Shown piece after piece: positions 47,466-57,087 of a DNA stretch of 64,000 nt; the stretch's first letter is position 1, and the number at the start of each line of letters is the position of its first letter. Made by a program: the position numbers and the translations under genes. The notes below the pieces were generated by a model that worked only from the letters and a program-made list of their open reading frames with translations, was not told where the DNA came from and did not search any database. Source of the DNA: Pseudomonas fluorescens (GTDB lineage Bacteria > Pseudomonadota > Gammaproteobacteria > Pseudomonadales > Pseudomonadaceae); contig NZ_CABVII010000006.1 in the NCBI RefSeq assembly GCF_902497995.1, forward strand, positions 224,182-288,181, in the 5' to 3' direction.

Positions 47466-48689
47466 ATGGAAATGCGCGCAGATCTGCTGATTGTCGGGGC
47501 CGGAATGGTTGGCAGCGCCCTGGCGCTGGCGTTGCAGGACAGCGGGCTGGAAGTCTTGCTGCTGGACGGCAGCCCGATGAGCGTCAAACCTTTTGACGCA
47601 CAGGCTCCGTTCGAGCCGCGGGTGAGCGCGTTGTCGATCGCCAGCCAGCGGATTCTCGATCGCCTGGGCGTCTGGGACGGTATTGCCGAACGACGCAGCA
47701 GCCCTTACACCGACATGCATGTCTGGGATGGCAGCGGTACCGGGCAGATCCATTTCTCGGCGACCAGCGTGCATGCGCCAGTGCTCGGGCATATCGTCGA
47801 GAACCGTGTGGTGCAGGATGCCTTGCTCGACCGCCTGCACGACTGCGACCTGGGGATGCTGGCCAATGCGCGCCTGGAGCAGATGCGCCGCTCCGGTGAC
47901 GACTGGCTGCTGACGCTGGCCGATGGCCGCACCTTGCGCGCGCCGTTGGTCATCGCCGCCGATGGTGCCAACTCGGCCGTGCGGCGCCTGGCCGGCGTAG
48001 CGACCCGCGAGTGGGATTACCTGCACCACGCGATCGTGACCAGCGTGCGCAGCGCCGAACCTCATCAAATGACCGCCTGGCAGCGTTTCACCGATGACGG
48101 TCCACTGGCGTTTCTGCCGCTGGAGCGTGACGGTCAGCAGGACTGGTGTTCGATCGTCTGGTCTACCACTCCGAGCGAAGCGGAACGTCTGATGGCGCTG
48201 GACGACACAGGCTTCTGCAAGGAACTGGAGCGCGCCTTCGAAGGCCGGCTTGGCACGGTGCTCAGCGCCGACCCGCGACTGTGCGTGCCGCTACGTCAGC
48301 GCCATGCCAAGCGCTATGTGGCCGAAGGCCTGGCGTTGATCGGCGATGCGGCCCACACCATTCATCCGTTGGCCGGGCAGGGCGTGAACCTTGGTTTCCT
48401 TGATGCCGCCGTCCTGGCCGAAGTGCTGTTGCAAGCGGCTGCCCGTGGCGAGCGCCTGGCGGATGTGAAAGTGCTGAGTCGTTATGAGCGTCGGCGCATG
48501 CCGCATAACCTGGCGTTGATGGCGGCGATGGAGGGTTTCGAGCGCTTGTTCCAGGCCGATCCGTTGCCGGTGCGCTGGTTGCGTAATGCGGGGTTGAAGA
48601 TGGTTGACCAGATGCCGGAGGCCAAGGCGTTGTTTGTGCGCGAGGCGTTGGGGTTGATTGGGGATTTGCCGGCGTTGGCCAAGGCCTGA
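47466..48689 (+). CDS. ubiI: UbiH/UbiF/VisC family ubiquinone hydroxylase
   Basis: 407 residues, second FAD monooxygenase of the UbiH/COQ6 family. GAGMVG near residue 12 binds FAD; LIGDAAHTIHPLAGQGVNLGFLDAAVL is the second FAD motif. Most likely UbiI, hydroxylating C5 of the ring; UbiF-type activity is usually done by Coq7 in pseudomonads. ATG at 47466 with no strong ribosome site of its own, consistent with coupling to the upstream frame. Confidence 0.87.
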   Translation: MEMRADLLIVGAGMVGSALALALQDSGLEVLLLDGSPMSVKPFDAQAPFEPRVSALSIASQRILDRLGVWDGIAERRSSPYTDMHVWDGSGTGQIHFSATSVHAPVLGHIVENRVVQDALLDRLHDCDLGMLANARLEQMRRSGDDWLLTLADGRTLRAPLVIAADGANSAVRRLAGVATREWDYLHHAIVTSVRSAEPHQMTAWQRFTDDGPLAFLPLERDGQQDWCSIVWSTTPSEAERLMALDDTGFCKELERAFEGRLGTVLSADPRLCVPLRQRHAKRYVAEGLALIGDAAHTIHPLAGQGVNLGFLDAAVLAEVLLQAAARGERLADVKVLSRYERRRMPHNLALMAAMEGFERLFQADPLPVRWLRNAGLKMVDQMPEAKALFVREALGLIGDLPALAKA

Positions 48690-48714
48690 GATCTTCGCTG
48701 CGGCTGATGGCCTC

Positions 48715-48798
48715 TTCGCGGGCAAGCCTCGCTCCTACAGGTTATGTGCTGTTTTCACTGCGCAGGAAATACCTGTAGGAGCGAGGCTTGCCCGCGAA
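48715..48798. repeat. REP inverted pair (GTAGGAGCGAGGCTTGCC class)
   Basis: Arms TTCGCGGGCAAGCCTCGCTC at 48715 and complement ending at 48798, downstream of ubiI. Confidence 0.9.
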
Positions 48799-48874
48799 GG
48801 CGTCGGCACATCCACCACAAATTTCAAACCGTGCAACATCTGGTAACTCCTCTAGCAACTGTTCGATTGAGAAG

Positions 48875-48893
48875 GTAAATGTGAGTCCTTATC
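48875..48893 (+). promoter_or_regulatory. Candidate Fur box upstream of the Fe(III) binding protein gene
   Basis: GTAAATGTGAGTCCTTATC matches 13 of 19 positions of GATAATGATAATCATTATC by my alignment, 37 bases before the ATG. It fits iron-repressed control of an iron importer. Confidence 0.45.
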
Positions 48894-48929
48894 ATTTGGC
48901 CTCACTTCTTCAATCGAGAGACCGCCCCC

Positions 48930-49934
48930 ATGTTGGCACCCAAGCGTCTATTGACCGCACTGGCCCTGACCCTGATCGGCAGCACCATTGCCCAGGCCGC
49001 CGACGAGGTGGTGGTTTACTCCTCGCGTATCGACGAGCTGATCAAGCCGGTGTTCGATGCCTATACCGCGAAAACCGGCGTGCAGGTGAAGTTCATCACC
49101 GACAAGGAAGCGCCGCTGATGCAGCGGATCAAGGCCGAGGGCGAGAATGCCACCGCCGACCTGCTGCTGACCGTCGATGCCGGCAACCTCTGGCAGGCCG
49201 AGCAGATGGGCATCCTGCAGCCCTTCACTTCGAAAACCATCGACGCCAACATCCCGCTGCAATACCGCTCTTCCACCCACGCCTGGACCGGCTTGAGCCT
49301 GCGGGCGCGGACCATCGCCTACTCCACCGATCGGGTGAAACCCGGCGAGCTGACCACCTACGAAGGTCTGGCCGACAAGAACTGGGAAGGTCGCCTGTGC
49401 CTGCGCACGGCGAAAAAGGTCTACAACCAGTCCCTGACCGCCACCATGATCGAAGTCCACGGAGCCGACAAAACCGAGAAGATCCTCAAGGGCTGGGTCA
49501 ACAACCTGTCCACCGACGTGTTCTCCGATGACGTTGCGGTGCTGGAAGCGATCAATGCGGGCCAGTGCGACGTGGGCATCGTCAACACCTACTACTACGG
49601 CCGTCTGCACAAGCAGAAGCCTGACCTGGCGGTGAAGCTGTTCTGGCCCAACCAGGGTGATCGCGGCGTGCACGTCAACCTGTCGGGCATCGGTCTGACC
49701 AAACACGCTCCGCACCCGGAAGCGGCCAAGGCGCTAGTCGAGTGGATGACCACGCCTGAGGCGCAGAAGATCTTCGCCGACGTGAACCAGGAATTTCCGG
49801 CCAACCCTGCCGTGCAGCCTTCCGCTGAAGTGGCGAGCTGGGGCAAGTTCGTCGCCGATACCTTGCCTGTGGAAATTGCCGGCAAGCGTCAGGCAGAAGC
49901 GATTCGCATGATGGATCGGGCTGGCTGGAACTGA
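48930..49934 (+). CDS. Fe(III) ABC transporter binding protein
   Basis: 334 residues, FbpA/FutA/AfuA-type periplasmic ferric-binding protein. Signal peptide about 1-23 ([17 protein letters not shown]). [31 protein letters not shown] opens the fold; the adjacent tyrosines in [12 protein letters not shown] (about 222-227) are the classical iron ligands. Its permease follows 158 bases downstream beyond a palindromic repeat; no ATPase gene is in the window. Confidence 0.93.
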   Translation: MLAPKRLLTALALTLIGSTIAQAADEVVVYSSRIDELIKPVFDAYTAKTGVQVKFITDKEAPLMQRIKAEGENATADLLLTVDAGNLWQAEQMGILQPFTSKTIDANIPLQYRSSTHAWTGLSLRARTIAYSTDRVKPGELTTYEGLADKNWEGRLCLRTAKKVYNQSLTATMIEVHGADKTEKILKGWVNNLSTDVFSDDVAVLEAINAGQCDVGIVNTYYYGRLHKQKPDLAVKLFWPNQGDRGVHVNLSGIGLTKHAPHPEAAKALVEWMTTPEAQKIFADVNQEFPANPAVQPSAEVASWGKFVADTLPVEIAGKRQAEAIRMMDRAGWN

Positions 49935-49967
49935 GTCCGCCGTTATACTGCGCGCCTTTGCGACCCT

Positions 49968-50072
49968 GATCGTTCCCACGTTCCGCGTGGGAATGCATCC
50001 ACCGACGCTCCGCGTCGAATCGTGACGCAGAGCGTCATCAGATGTATGCCCACGCAGAGCGTGGGCATAATC
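49968..50072. repeat. Composite palindromic repeat with four hairpins
   Basis: Four stem-loops in a row: TTCCCACG/CGTGGGAA (49973-49993), GACG/CGTC (50004-50016), TGACGC/GCGTCA (50023-50037), ATGCCCACGC/GCGTGGGCAT (50046-50068). It is a different family from the REPs and lies between the binding protein and permease genes. Confidence 0.85.
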
Positions 50073-50092
50073 ATTTAAACGAGAGCTTTTCC

Positions 50093-51709
50093 TTGGCCCA
50101 CCCCGCCCAACGTCGCTGGTATCCCCTGGTCTTCGCCATCGCTGCGCTGGTCCTGCTGCCCCTCAGTGTCTTGCTGTTGTCATGGCAAACCATCGACCAA
50201 CAGATCTGGTCCCACCTCTGGGATACCCAGATGTCGCGCCTGCTGGGCAACACCCTGACGTTGGTACTCGGCGTCGGCATCGGCGTAACGCTGGTGGGCG
50301 TGAGCCTGGCCTGGCTCACCAGCCTCTGCGAATTCCCCGGCCGGCGTTGGCTGGACTGGGCCTTGATGCTGCCGTTCGCGATTCCCGCTTATGTGTTGGC
50401 ATTCGTTTTCGTTGGGTTGCTGGATTTCGCAGGCCCGGTGCAAACCCTGCTGCGCGAATGGTTCGGCAGCGCAATCAGATTGCCGCGGGTACGCTCCACC
50501 GGCGGTGTGATTCTGGTGCTGGTGCTGGTTTTCTATCCCTATGTGTACCTGTTGGCGCGGACCGCATTCCTGGCCCAGGGCAAAGGGTTGATGGAGGCGG
50601 CGCGGGTTCTCGGGCAATCGCCGTGGCAGGCATTCTGGCGGGTGGCCTTGCCGATGGCTCGCCCGGCCATCGGTGCAGGCGTCGCGTTGGCGCTGATGGA
50701 AACCCTGGCCGATTTCGGCGCCGTATCGGTGTTCAATTTCGACACGTTCACGACCGCCATCTACAAAACCTGGTACGGCTTTTTCAGCCTTTCGACCGCC
50801 GCGCAACTGGCCAGCCTGCTGTTGCTGGTGGTGATGGTCGTGTTGTACGGCGAGCGTCGTGCTCGCGGGGCGAACCGGGCGAGCAACGAGCGACCTCGGG
50901 TCAAGGCGTTGTATCACCTGCATGGCTTCAAAGCGCTGGCCGCCATGAGTTGGTGCGGCCTGGTATTGGCCTGTGCCTTCGTGATTCCGATGCTGCAACT
51001 GGTGGTGTGGTTCTGGCAGCGCGGGCGCTTCGATCTGGATGAGCGTTACGCCGGGCTGATCGTCCATACCTTGTACCTGGGTGGCATGGCGGCGCTGATC
51101 ACCGTCGGTGTCGCCTTGGTGCTGGCGTTTGCCCGTCGCCTGGCACCGAGCCGGGCGATCCGGTCCGGCGTCAGCCTGGCCAACCTCGGCTACGCCTTGC
51201 CCGGTTCGGTGCTGGCAGTGTCGATCATGTTGGCGTTCAGTTACCTGGATCGCCAGCTGGTGATTCCGCTCTCGAGCTGGCTCGGTGGCGCCGGTAAACC
51301 CTTGCTGCTCGGCAGTCTGTCGGCATTATTGCTGGCCTATCTGGTGCGTTTCATCGCCGTGGCTTACGGACCGCTGGAAAGCAGCCTGGCGCGAATACGG
51401 CCATCTTTGCCTGAAGCGGCACGTAGCCTAGGCGTGAGCGGGCCACGACTGTTTTTCAAAGTGTATCTGCCGTTATTGCTGCCCGGCACCTTGAGCGCCG
51501 CGTTGCTGGTGTTCGTCGACGTGCTCAAGGAAATGCCTGCAACCCTGCTGATGCGCCCGTTTGGCTGGGACACGCTGGCGGTGCGTATCTTCGAAATGAC
51601 CAGCGAAGGGGAGTGGGCGAGGGCGTCGTTGCCGGCACTGACGCTGGTCCTGGTCGGCTTGTTACCGGTCATCGGATTGATAAGACGGTCGGCACATCGA
51701 AACAGCTAG
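50093..51709 (+). CDS. Fe(III) ABC transporter permease (two fused domains)
   Basis: 538 residues, about 12 membrane helices, two permease domains in one chain as in FbpB/AfuB. First EAA loop about EAARVLGQSPWQAFWRVALPMARPAI, second about EAARSLGVSGPRLFFKVYLPLLLPGTL. I choose TTG at 50093 (L/M-AHPAQRRW) with GAGAG seven bases upstream, because the in-frame ATG at 50042 lies inside the palindromic repeat and would translate it. The nucleotide-binding subunit must be encoded elsewhere. Confidence 0.88.
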   Translation: MAHPAQRRWYPLVFAIAALVLLPLSVLLLSWQTIDQQIWSHLWDTQMSRLLGNTLTLVLGVGIGVTLVGVSLAWLTSLCEFPGRRWLDWALMLPFAIPAYVLAFVFVGLLDFAGPVQTLLREWFGSAIRLPRVRSTGGVILVLVLVFYPYVYLLARTAFLAQGKGLMEAARVLGQSPWQAFWRVALPMARPAIGAGVALALMETLADFGAVSVFNFDTFTTAIYKTWYGFFSLSTAAQLASLLLLVVMVVLYGERRARGANRASNERPRVKALYHLHGFKALAAMSWCGLVLACAFVIPMLQLVVWFWQRGRFDLDERYAGLIVHTLYLGGMAALITVGVALVLAFARRLAPSRAIRSGVSLANLGYALPGSVLAVSIMLAFSYLDRQLVIPLSSWLGGAGKPLLLGSLSALLLAYLVRFIAVAYGPLESSLARIRPSLPEAARSLGVSGPRLFFKVYLPLLLPGTLSAALLVFVDVLKEMPATLLMRPFGWDTLAVRIFEMTSEGEWARASLPALTLVLVGLLPVIGLIRRSAHRNS

Positions 51710-51754
51710 GTGTCAGTCCTACACCTTGAGGCTACAATGCGCGGCATTCGGTGC

Positions 51755-51838
51755 GGTCCGTCCTACGGACCCGGTAGCTTAAATCGGCTGAAAGCCTTTT
51801 ATTTCAAGGCATTCACCCCGTGCAGCACCTGTCTGCAC
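51755..51838 (+). promoter_or_regulatory. Structured leader of gcvT-gcvH
   Basis: Three successive hairpins in the 156-base leader: GGTCCGT/ACGGACC (51755-51771), GCCTT/AAGGC (51794-51810), GTGCAG/CTGCAC (51820-51838), the last 28 bases before the ATG. No glycine-riboswitch core is seen. Confidence 0.45.
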
Positions 51839-51865
51839 CTTCGCCACGCCCGGAAGGAGAAACCC

Positions 51866-52948
51866 ATGGGACAGCGTACGCCTTTGTATGACCTTCATCT
51901 CGCCCTCGGCGCGAAGATGGTCGATTTTGGCGGTTGGGATATGCCCTTGCATTACGGCTCGCAGGTCGAGGAACACCATCAGGTGCGCCGCGATTGCGGG
52001 GTTTTCGATGTATCCCACATGACCGTGATCGATGTCCTAGGCCCCCAGGCCAAGGCCTGGCTGCAGTATTTGCTGGCCAACGATGTCGAACGCCTGCACA
52101 GCCCCGGCCGTGCCTTGTACAGCACCATGCTCAATGAGCGCGGGGGCATCGTCGACGACATGATCGTCTATCGCCTCGAGGACGGTTATCGGCTGGTGGT
52201 CAACGCCTCCACTCGAAATCAGGACCTGGCCTGGATGCAAGCCCACCTCGGCGACTATGAAGTCCAGCTCAATGAGCGCTCGGAGTTGGCGATGCTGGCC
52301 ATTCAAGGTCCCCAGGCCCGGCAAAAAATTGCTGAACTGGTGACCCAGTCTCGCGGCAACCTGATCGAGCTGCTCAAGCCGTTCGAAGGCCAGTCCGACG
52401 GCGACTGGTTTATCGCGCGCACCGGTTACACCGGTGAAGATGGTCTGGAAATCATTTTGCCGGCCGACCAGGCGCCAGGCTTCTTCAACGATCTGGTGGG
52501 TGCGGGCATTTCCCCGATCGGCCTCGGCGCACGGGATACCTTGCGTGTCGAAGCCGGCATGAACCTTTACGGTCAGGACATCCATCAAGACGTTTCACCG
52601 CTGGCCTCCAACATGGCCTGGAGCATTGCCTGGGAGCCGGCCACACGTCAGTTCGTTGGTCGCACCGCCCTGGAAGCCGAGCGGGCCGGTGGCGTACAGC
52701 ATAAACTGGTCGGTCTGGTCCTTGAGGAACGCGGGGTTTTGCGCGCTCATCAGGTGGTTCGCATCGCCAATGTTGGCGAAGGGGAGATCACCAGTGGTAG
52801 TTTCTCTCCTACGCTAAGCAAGTCGATAGCACTGGCGCGCGTGCCGATGGCAACTGCCGACCGCGCCGAAGTGGAAATCCGTGGCAAATGGTACCCGGTC
52901 CGAGTGGTCAAACCGACCTTCGTACGCCATGGCAAAACCTTGATCTAA
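51866..52948 (+). CDS. gcvT: Glycine cleavage system T protein (aminomethyltransferase)
   Basis: 360 residues; moves the methylene group from aminomethyl-lipoyl-GcvH to tetrahydrofolate, releasing ammonia. Folate-binding fold with [20 protein letters not shown] at the start, [24 protein letters not shown] and [12 protein letters not shown]. Start at 51866 with AAGGAG; the frame extends upstream without family match. gcvH follows 50 bases later. Confidence 0.95.
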   Translation: MGQRTPLYDLHLALGAKMVDFGGWDMPLHYGSQVEEHHQVRRDCGVFDVSHMTVIDVLGPQAKAWLQYLLANDVERLHSPGRALYSTMLNERGGIVDDMIVYRLEDGYRLVVNASTRNQDLAWMQAHLGDYEVQLNERSELAMLAIQGPQARQKIAELVTQSRGNLIELLKPFEGQSDGDWFIARTGYTGEDGLEIILPADQAPGFFNDLVGAGISPIGLGARDTLRVEAGMNLYGQDIHQDVSPLASNMAWSIAWEPATRQFVGRTALEAERAGGVQHKLVGLVLEERGVLRAHQVVRIANVGEGEITSGSFSPTLSKSIALARVPMATADRAEVEIRGKWYPVRVVKPTFVRHGKTLI

Positions 52949-52998
52949 CCTTTTCTGGCGGGCAACGACCGCTGACATTTTTCTTGAGGACACAGAAT

Positions 52999-53382
52999 AT
53001 GAGCGATATCCCTGCCGACCTGCGTTTTGCCGAAAGTCACGAATGGGCCCGCCTGGAAGCCGATGGCACCGTCACCGTGGGCATCAGCGATCACGCTCAG
53101 GAAGCCTTGGGCGACGTGGTGTTCGTTGAGCTGACCGAAGTCGGCACAGTCTTCGCTGCCGGTGATCAATCCGGTGTGGTGGAGTCGGTTAAAGCCGCGT
53201 CCGATATCTATTCTCCGGTTGCCGGTGAAGTGATCGCGATCAACGAAGACCTGAGCGCTTCCCCGGAACTGCTCAACTCCGATCCGTACGGCGCGTGGAT
53301 CTTCAAGCTCAAGCCAAGCAACGCCGGCGATCTGGACACGCTGCTCGATGCGGCTGGCTACAAGGCTGCCATCGGCGAATAA
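52999..53382 (+). CDS. gcvH: Glycine cleavage system H protein
   Basis: 127-residue lipoyl carrier protein shuttling the aminomethyl group between P and T proteins. Lipoylated lysine K65 in [10 protein letters not shown]. Start at 52999; the longer upstream frame overlaps gcvT. Followed by a strong terminator, so gcvT-gcvH is one unit and gcvP, 255 bases on, is a second. Confidence 0.96.
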   Translation: MSDIPADLRFAESHEWARLEADGTVTVGISDHAQEALGDVVFVELTEVGTVFAAGDQSGVVESVKAASDIYSPVAGEVIAINEDLSASPELLNSDPYGAWIFKLKPSNAGDLDTLLDAAGYKAAIGE

Positions 53383-53400
53383 GCGCCAAGCATCATCCCC

Positions 53401-53427
53401 AAAGCCCCGACTCGTCGGGGCTTTTTT
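53401..53427 (+). terminator. gcvH terminator
   Basis: AAAGCCCCGAC, loop, GTCGGGGCTTTTTT: strong GC stem with T-run. Confidence 0.92.
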
Positions 53428-53445
53428 GTGAGCGCTGAAGATCCA

Positions 53446-53537
53446 GTGTGGGAGCGGGCTTGCTCGCGAAGGCGGTGTATCAGGCAGCATTTATGTTGAC
53501 TGACACACCGCCTTCGCGAGCAAGCCCGCTCCCACAG
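53446..53537. repeat. REP inverted pair with extended stem
   Basis: Arms GTGTGGGAGCGGGCTTGCTC and complement ending at 53537; the inner AAGGCGGTGTATCAG also pairs with CTGACACACCGCCTT, giving a long palindrome much like that at 26638. Confidence 0.9.
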
Positions 53538-53637
53538 AGTAAGTGTCAACCTCCACAGGTTCGCTGTCGGCAGTGACTGCTATGCTGGTTTGACCGTGTT
53601 GCATCGACGTTGAGCGCCAGTCAAGAGAGAGCCCGTC

Positions 53638-56511
53638 ATGTCCCAGTTGCCGTCCTTGAGCCAGTTACGCGACCCCAATGCCTTCCTCCGCCGCCACCTC
53701 GGGCCCGATGCCGCCGAGCAGCAGGCAATGCTCGACAGCCTCGGCCTCGGCAGCCGGGTCGAGCTGATCGAGCAGACGGTGCCGCCCGGAATCCGCCTGA
53801 ACCGGGCGCTGGACCTGCCCCCCGCCCTCGACGAAGAAGCCGCGCTGGCCAAGCTGCGGGGTTACGCCGAGCAGAATCAGGTCTGGACCAGTCTGATCGG
53901 CATGGGTTACCACGGCACGCTCACGCCCACCGTCATTGTGCGCAACGTGCTGGAAAATCCCGGCTGGTACACCGCCTACACGCCCTATCAACCGGAGATC
54001 GCCCAAGGGCGGCTCGAAGCGCTGCTGAATTTCCAGCAGTTGACCATCGACCTGACGGGGCTGGAACTGGCCAATGCCTCGCTGCTGGATGAAGCCACCG
54101 CAGCGGCGGAAGCCATGGCACTGGCCAAGCGTGTTGCCAAGTCCAGAAGCAACCTGTTCTTCGTCGACGAAAACTGTCATCCACAGACGATTTCCGTGGT
54201 GCAGACCCGTGCCGAAGGTTTCGGCTTCGAACTGATCATCGACACTGTGGATAACTTGAAACAGCACCAGGTATTCGGCGCGCTGCTGCAGTACCCCGAT
54301 ACCCACGGTGAAATTCGCGACCTTCGGCCGTTGATCGACCACCTGCATGCCCAGCAAGCCCTGGCCTGCGTCGCCACCGACCTGCTGAGCCTGCTGTTGC
54401 TGACGCCGCCGGGAGAGTTGGGCGCCGACGTGGTATTCGGTTCGTCCCAGCGCTTTGGTGTGCCCATGGGTTACGGCGGTCCACATGCGGCATTTTTTGC
54501 CAGTCGTGACGAGTACAAGCGGGCGATTCCCGGGCGGATCATTGGTGTTTCGAAAGATGCTCGCGGCAACACGGCGTTGCGAATGGCCCTGCAAACCCGC
54601 GAACAACACATCCGTCGGGAGAAGGCCAACTCGAACATTTGCACCGCTCAGGTGCTGCTGGCCAACATCGCCAGTTTCTATGCGGTCTATCACGGTCCCC
54701 AAGGGCTGAAACGGATTGCCCAGCGCGTCCACCGACTGACCTGCATCCTGGCTGCCGGCCTGGAGCGACACGGCATAACCCGCCTCAACCAACACTTCTT
54801 CGATACGCTGACCCTGGAGGTCGGCGGAACCCAGACGGCGATTATCGAAAGCGCCCAGGCGGCACAGATCAACCTGCGCATTCTCGGGCGCGGGCAACTG
54901 GGTTTGAGCCTGGACGAAACCTCTGACGAAAGCACAGTGGCGAAGTTGTTCGATGTATTCCTCGGCGCTGATCATGGGTTGAACGTCGAGGAACTGGATG
55001 CTGAAACATTGATCGGTGGCATTCCCGCGGGGCTGCTACGGACCTCACCTTATTTGCGTCATCCGGTATTCAATGCTCATCACAGCGAAACCGAGATGCT
55101 GCGTTACCTCAAGCAACTGGAGAACAAGGACCTCGCGCTCAACCAGTCGATGATCCCGCTGGGCTCCTGCACCATGAAGCTCAATGCCACCAGCGAAATG
55201 ATCCCCATCACCTGGCCGCAATTCGCCAATTTGCACCCGTTTGTGCCAAAAGAGCAGGCAGTCGGTTATTTGCTGATGATCGAGGAACTCGAGCGCTGGC
55301 TCTGCGCGATCACTGGTTTCGATGCGATCTGCATGCAACCCAATTCAGGCGCCCAGGGCGAATACGCCGGATTGCTGGCGATTCGCAAATACCATGAGAG
55401 CCGTCACCAGGGCGCCCGGGATATCTGCCTGATCCCGTCCTCGGCCCACGGCACCAACCCCGCCTCGGCGCAAATGGCCGGGATGCGGGTGGTGATCGTC
55501 GAGTGCGACGAGGCGGGTAACGTCGACCTCGACGACCTGAAAGCAAAAGCCACGGACGCCGGGGACAAACTCGCCTGCCTGATGGCGACGTATCCTTCGA
55601 CCCACGGCGTGTACGAGGAAGGCATCAGCGAGATCTGCGAAGTCATCCACAGTCATGGTGGCCAGGTGTACATGGATGGCGCCAACCTCAATGCGCAGGT
55701 CGGGCTCGCCCGGCCGGCGGACATTGGCGCCGATGTGTCCCACATGAACCTGCACAAGACCTTCTGCATTCCCCACGGTGGAGGCGGGCCCGGAATGGGA
55801 CCGATTGGCGTGCGCGCACATCTGGCGCCGTTCGTGGCCAATCACCCGGTGGTACCGATCGAAGGGCCACTGCCGGAGAACGGCGCAGTCAGCGCGGCAC
55901 CCTGGGGCAGCGCGAGCATTCTGCCGATCAGCTGGATGTATATCGCCATGATGGGCCCGCAACTGGCGGATGCCAGCGAGGTGGCGATCCTCGCCGCGAA
56001 TTACCTCGCGCAGCATTTGTCCGGTGCTTTTCCGGTGCTCTATACAGGACGCAACGAACGGGTGGCCCACGAATGCATCCTCGACCTGCGACCGCTCAAA
56101 GTGTTGACCGGGATCAGTGAGGAGGACGTGGCCAAGCGCCTGATGGATTACGGTTTCCACGCGCCGACCATGTCGTTCCCGGTGCCAGGGACGTTGATGG
56201 TCGAGCCGACCGAGAGTGAATCGAAGGCCGAGCTGGACCGTTTTATCGCAGCGATGCTGAGCATCCGCGCGGAAATCACCGAGGTGCAGAACGGCAACTG
56301 GTCGGCCGAAGATAACCCGCTGAAACGTTCGCCGCACACCTTGGCTGACATCACCGGGGTGTGGGAGCGGCCTTACAGCATTGAGCAGGCGGTGACGCCG
56401 GATGCGCGCACCAAGGCGCACAAGTATTGGCCGGTGGTGAATCGGGTCGATAACGTCTATGGCGACCGCAATCTGTTCTGTGCGTGTGTGCCGGTGGATG
56501 AATACCGCTGA
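53638..56511 (+). CDS. gcvP: Glycine cleavage system P protein (PLP glycine dehydrogenase)
   Basis: 957 residues, the full-length homodimeric form. Decarboxylates glycine and loads the aminomethyl group onto GcvH. PLP lysine K707 in [20 protein letters not shown]-terminal pseudo-aminotransferase half about 15-440, catalytic half about 450-950 ([15 protein letters not shown] at 508). AGAGAG provides a moderate ribosome site before the ATG. Confidence 0.97.
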   Translation: MSQLPSLSQLRDPNAFLRRHLGPDAAEQQAMLDSLGLGSRVELIEQTVPPGIRLNRALDLPPALDEEAALAKLRGYAEQNQVWTSLIGMGYHGTLTPTVIVRNVLENPGWYTAYTPYQPEIAQGRLEALLNFQQLTIDLTGLELANASLLDEATAAAEAMALAKRVAKSRSNLFFVDENCHPQTISVVQTRAEGFGFELIIDTVDNLKQHQVFGALLQYPDTHGEIRDLRPLIDHLHAQQALACVATDLLSLLLLTPPGELGADVVFGSSQRFGVPMGYGGPHAAFFASRDEYKRAIPGRIIGVSKDARGNTALRMALQTREQHIRREKANSNICTAQVLLANIASFYAVYHGPQGLKRIAQRVHRLTCILAAGLERHGITRLNQHFFDTLTLEVGGTQTAIIESAQAAQINLRILGRGQLGLSLDETSDESTVAKLFDVFLGADHGLNVEELDAETLIGGIPAGLLRTSPYLRHPVFNAHHSETEMLRYLKQLENKDLALNQSMIPLGSCTMKLNATSEMIPITWPQFANLHPFVPKEQAVGYLLMIEELERWLCAITGFDAICMQPNSGAQGEYAGLLAIRKYHESRHQGARDICLIPSSAHGTNPASAQMAGMRVVIVECDEAGNVDLDDLKAKATDAGDKLACLMATYPSTHGVYEEGISEICEVIHSHGGQVYMDGANLNAQVGLARPADIGADVSHMNLHKTFCIPHGGGGPGMGPIGVRAHLAPFVANHPVVPIEGPLPENGAVSAAPWGSASILPISWMYIAMMGPQLADASEVAILAANYLAQHLSGAFPVLYTGRNERVAHECILDLRPLKVLTGISEEDVAKRLMDYGFHAPTMSFPVPGTLMVEPTESESKAELDRFIAAMLSIRAEITEVQNGNWSAEDNPLKRSPHTLADITGVWERPYSIEQAVTPDARTKAHKYWPVVNRVDNVYGDRNLFCACVPVDEYR

Positions 56512-56532
56512 AATTCCGGTACACCTAACCTC

Positions 56533-56622
56533 TGTGGGAGCGGGCTTGCCCGCGATGAGGCCGGTACAGTCAATATCTCTGGTGACTGACATATCGCCAT
56601 CGCGGGCAAGCCCGCTCCCACA
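56533..56622. repeat. REP inverted pair (GTGGGAGCGGGCTTGCCCGC, GATG variant)
   Basis: Arms TGTGGGAGCGGGCTTGCCCG at 56533 and complement ending at 56622; the tail reads CGCGATG instead of CGCGAAG. Confidence 0.9.
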
Positions 56623-56638
56623 AGGTTTTGCGTCGGGC

Positions 56639-56673
56639 AAAAAAATGCCGCACATGTGAGCGGCATTTTTTGT
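56639..56673. terminator. Bidirectional terminator between gcvP and DUF2388 gene
   Basis: AAAAAAATGCCG, loop with ACATGTG, CGGCATTTTTTG: A and T runs on both sides serve the two convergent genes. Confidence 0.85.
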
Positions 56674-56686
56674 TCAGCAGTAAAGC

Positions 56687-57004
56687 TTATTCCGACGCGA
56701 CCGCATTCTTCGCCAGGATCGCATTGGCCAATTCCATGTCCGTGGCCTGCAGGCCCGGGTTGTCGGCGCGGACCTTCTGCATCGCAGCTTCCAGATACGG
56801 GCCGCGGATGCCGCCGTCACTGGCAACGAAGCTGCCGGCATCGTCCTGGGCGGCAATGATCAGCTTGTGATCCTTGAAGGTCAGGTAAGTCGAGCCGGTG
56901 GTCGCACCGGAAGAGATGACGTTACGCCAAAAGCTATCGGCCATCGCCGAACCTACAGGAAGGGACAGCAATGCGATGGTAGCGACAGCAAGTTTGAGAC
57001 GCAT
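56687..57004 (-). CDS. DUF2388 periplasmic protein
   Basis: 105 residues; signal peptide MRLKLAVATIALLSLPVGSAMA with cleavage after AMA. The mature part (DSFWRNVISSGATTGSTYLTF...AAQDDAGSFVASDGGIRG) matches the DUF2388 family, which is nearly restricted to Pseudomonas and often in several copies per genome. Function unknown. Start at 57004 with GGAG nine bases upstream. Confidence 0.88.
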   Translation of the reverse strand: MRLKLAVATIALLSLPVGSAMADSFWRNVISSGATTGSTYLTFKDHKLIIAAQDDAGSFVASDGGIRGPYLEAAMQKVRADNPGLQATDMELANAILAKNAVASE

Positions 57005-57087
57005 ATTGGGTGACTCCACTGGGTTAACTGGCGGATTTGATTGCCAATCACCCTGTCGAGTTCCATCACCCCCCTTGTCCCTCCAGA

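Noticed and set aside
51710..51866. Glycine riboswitch before gcvT
   Set aside because: The stems do not carry the conserved glycine-aptamer core sequences, so I list only a structured leader.
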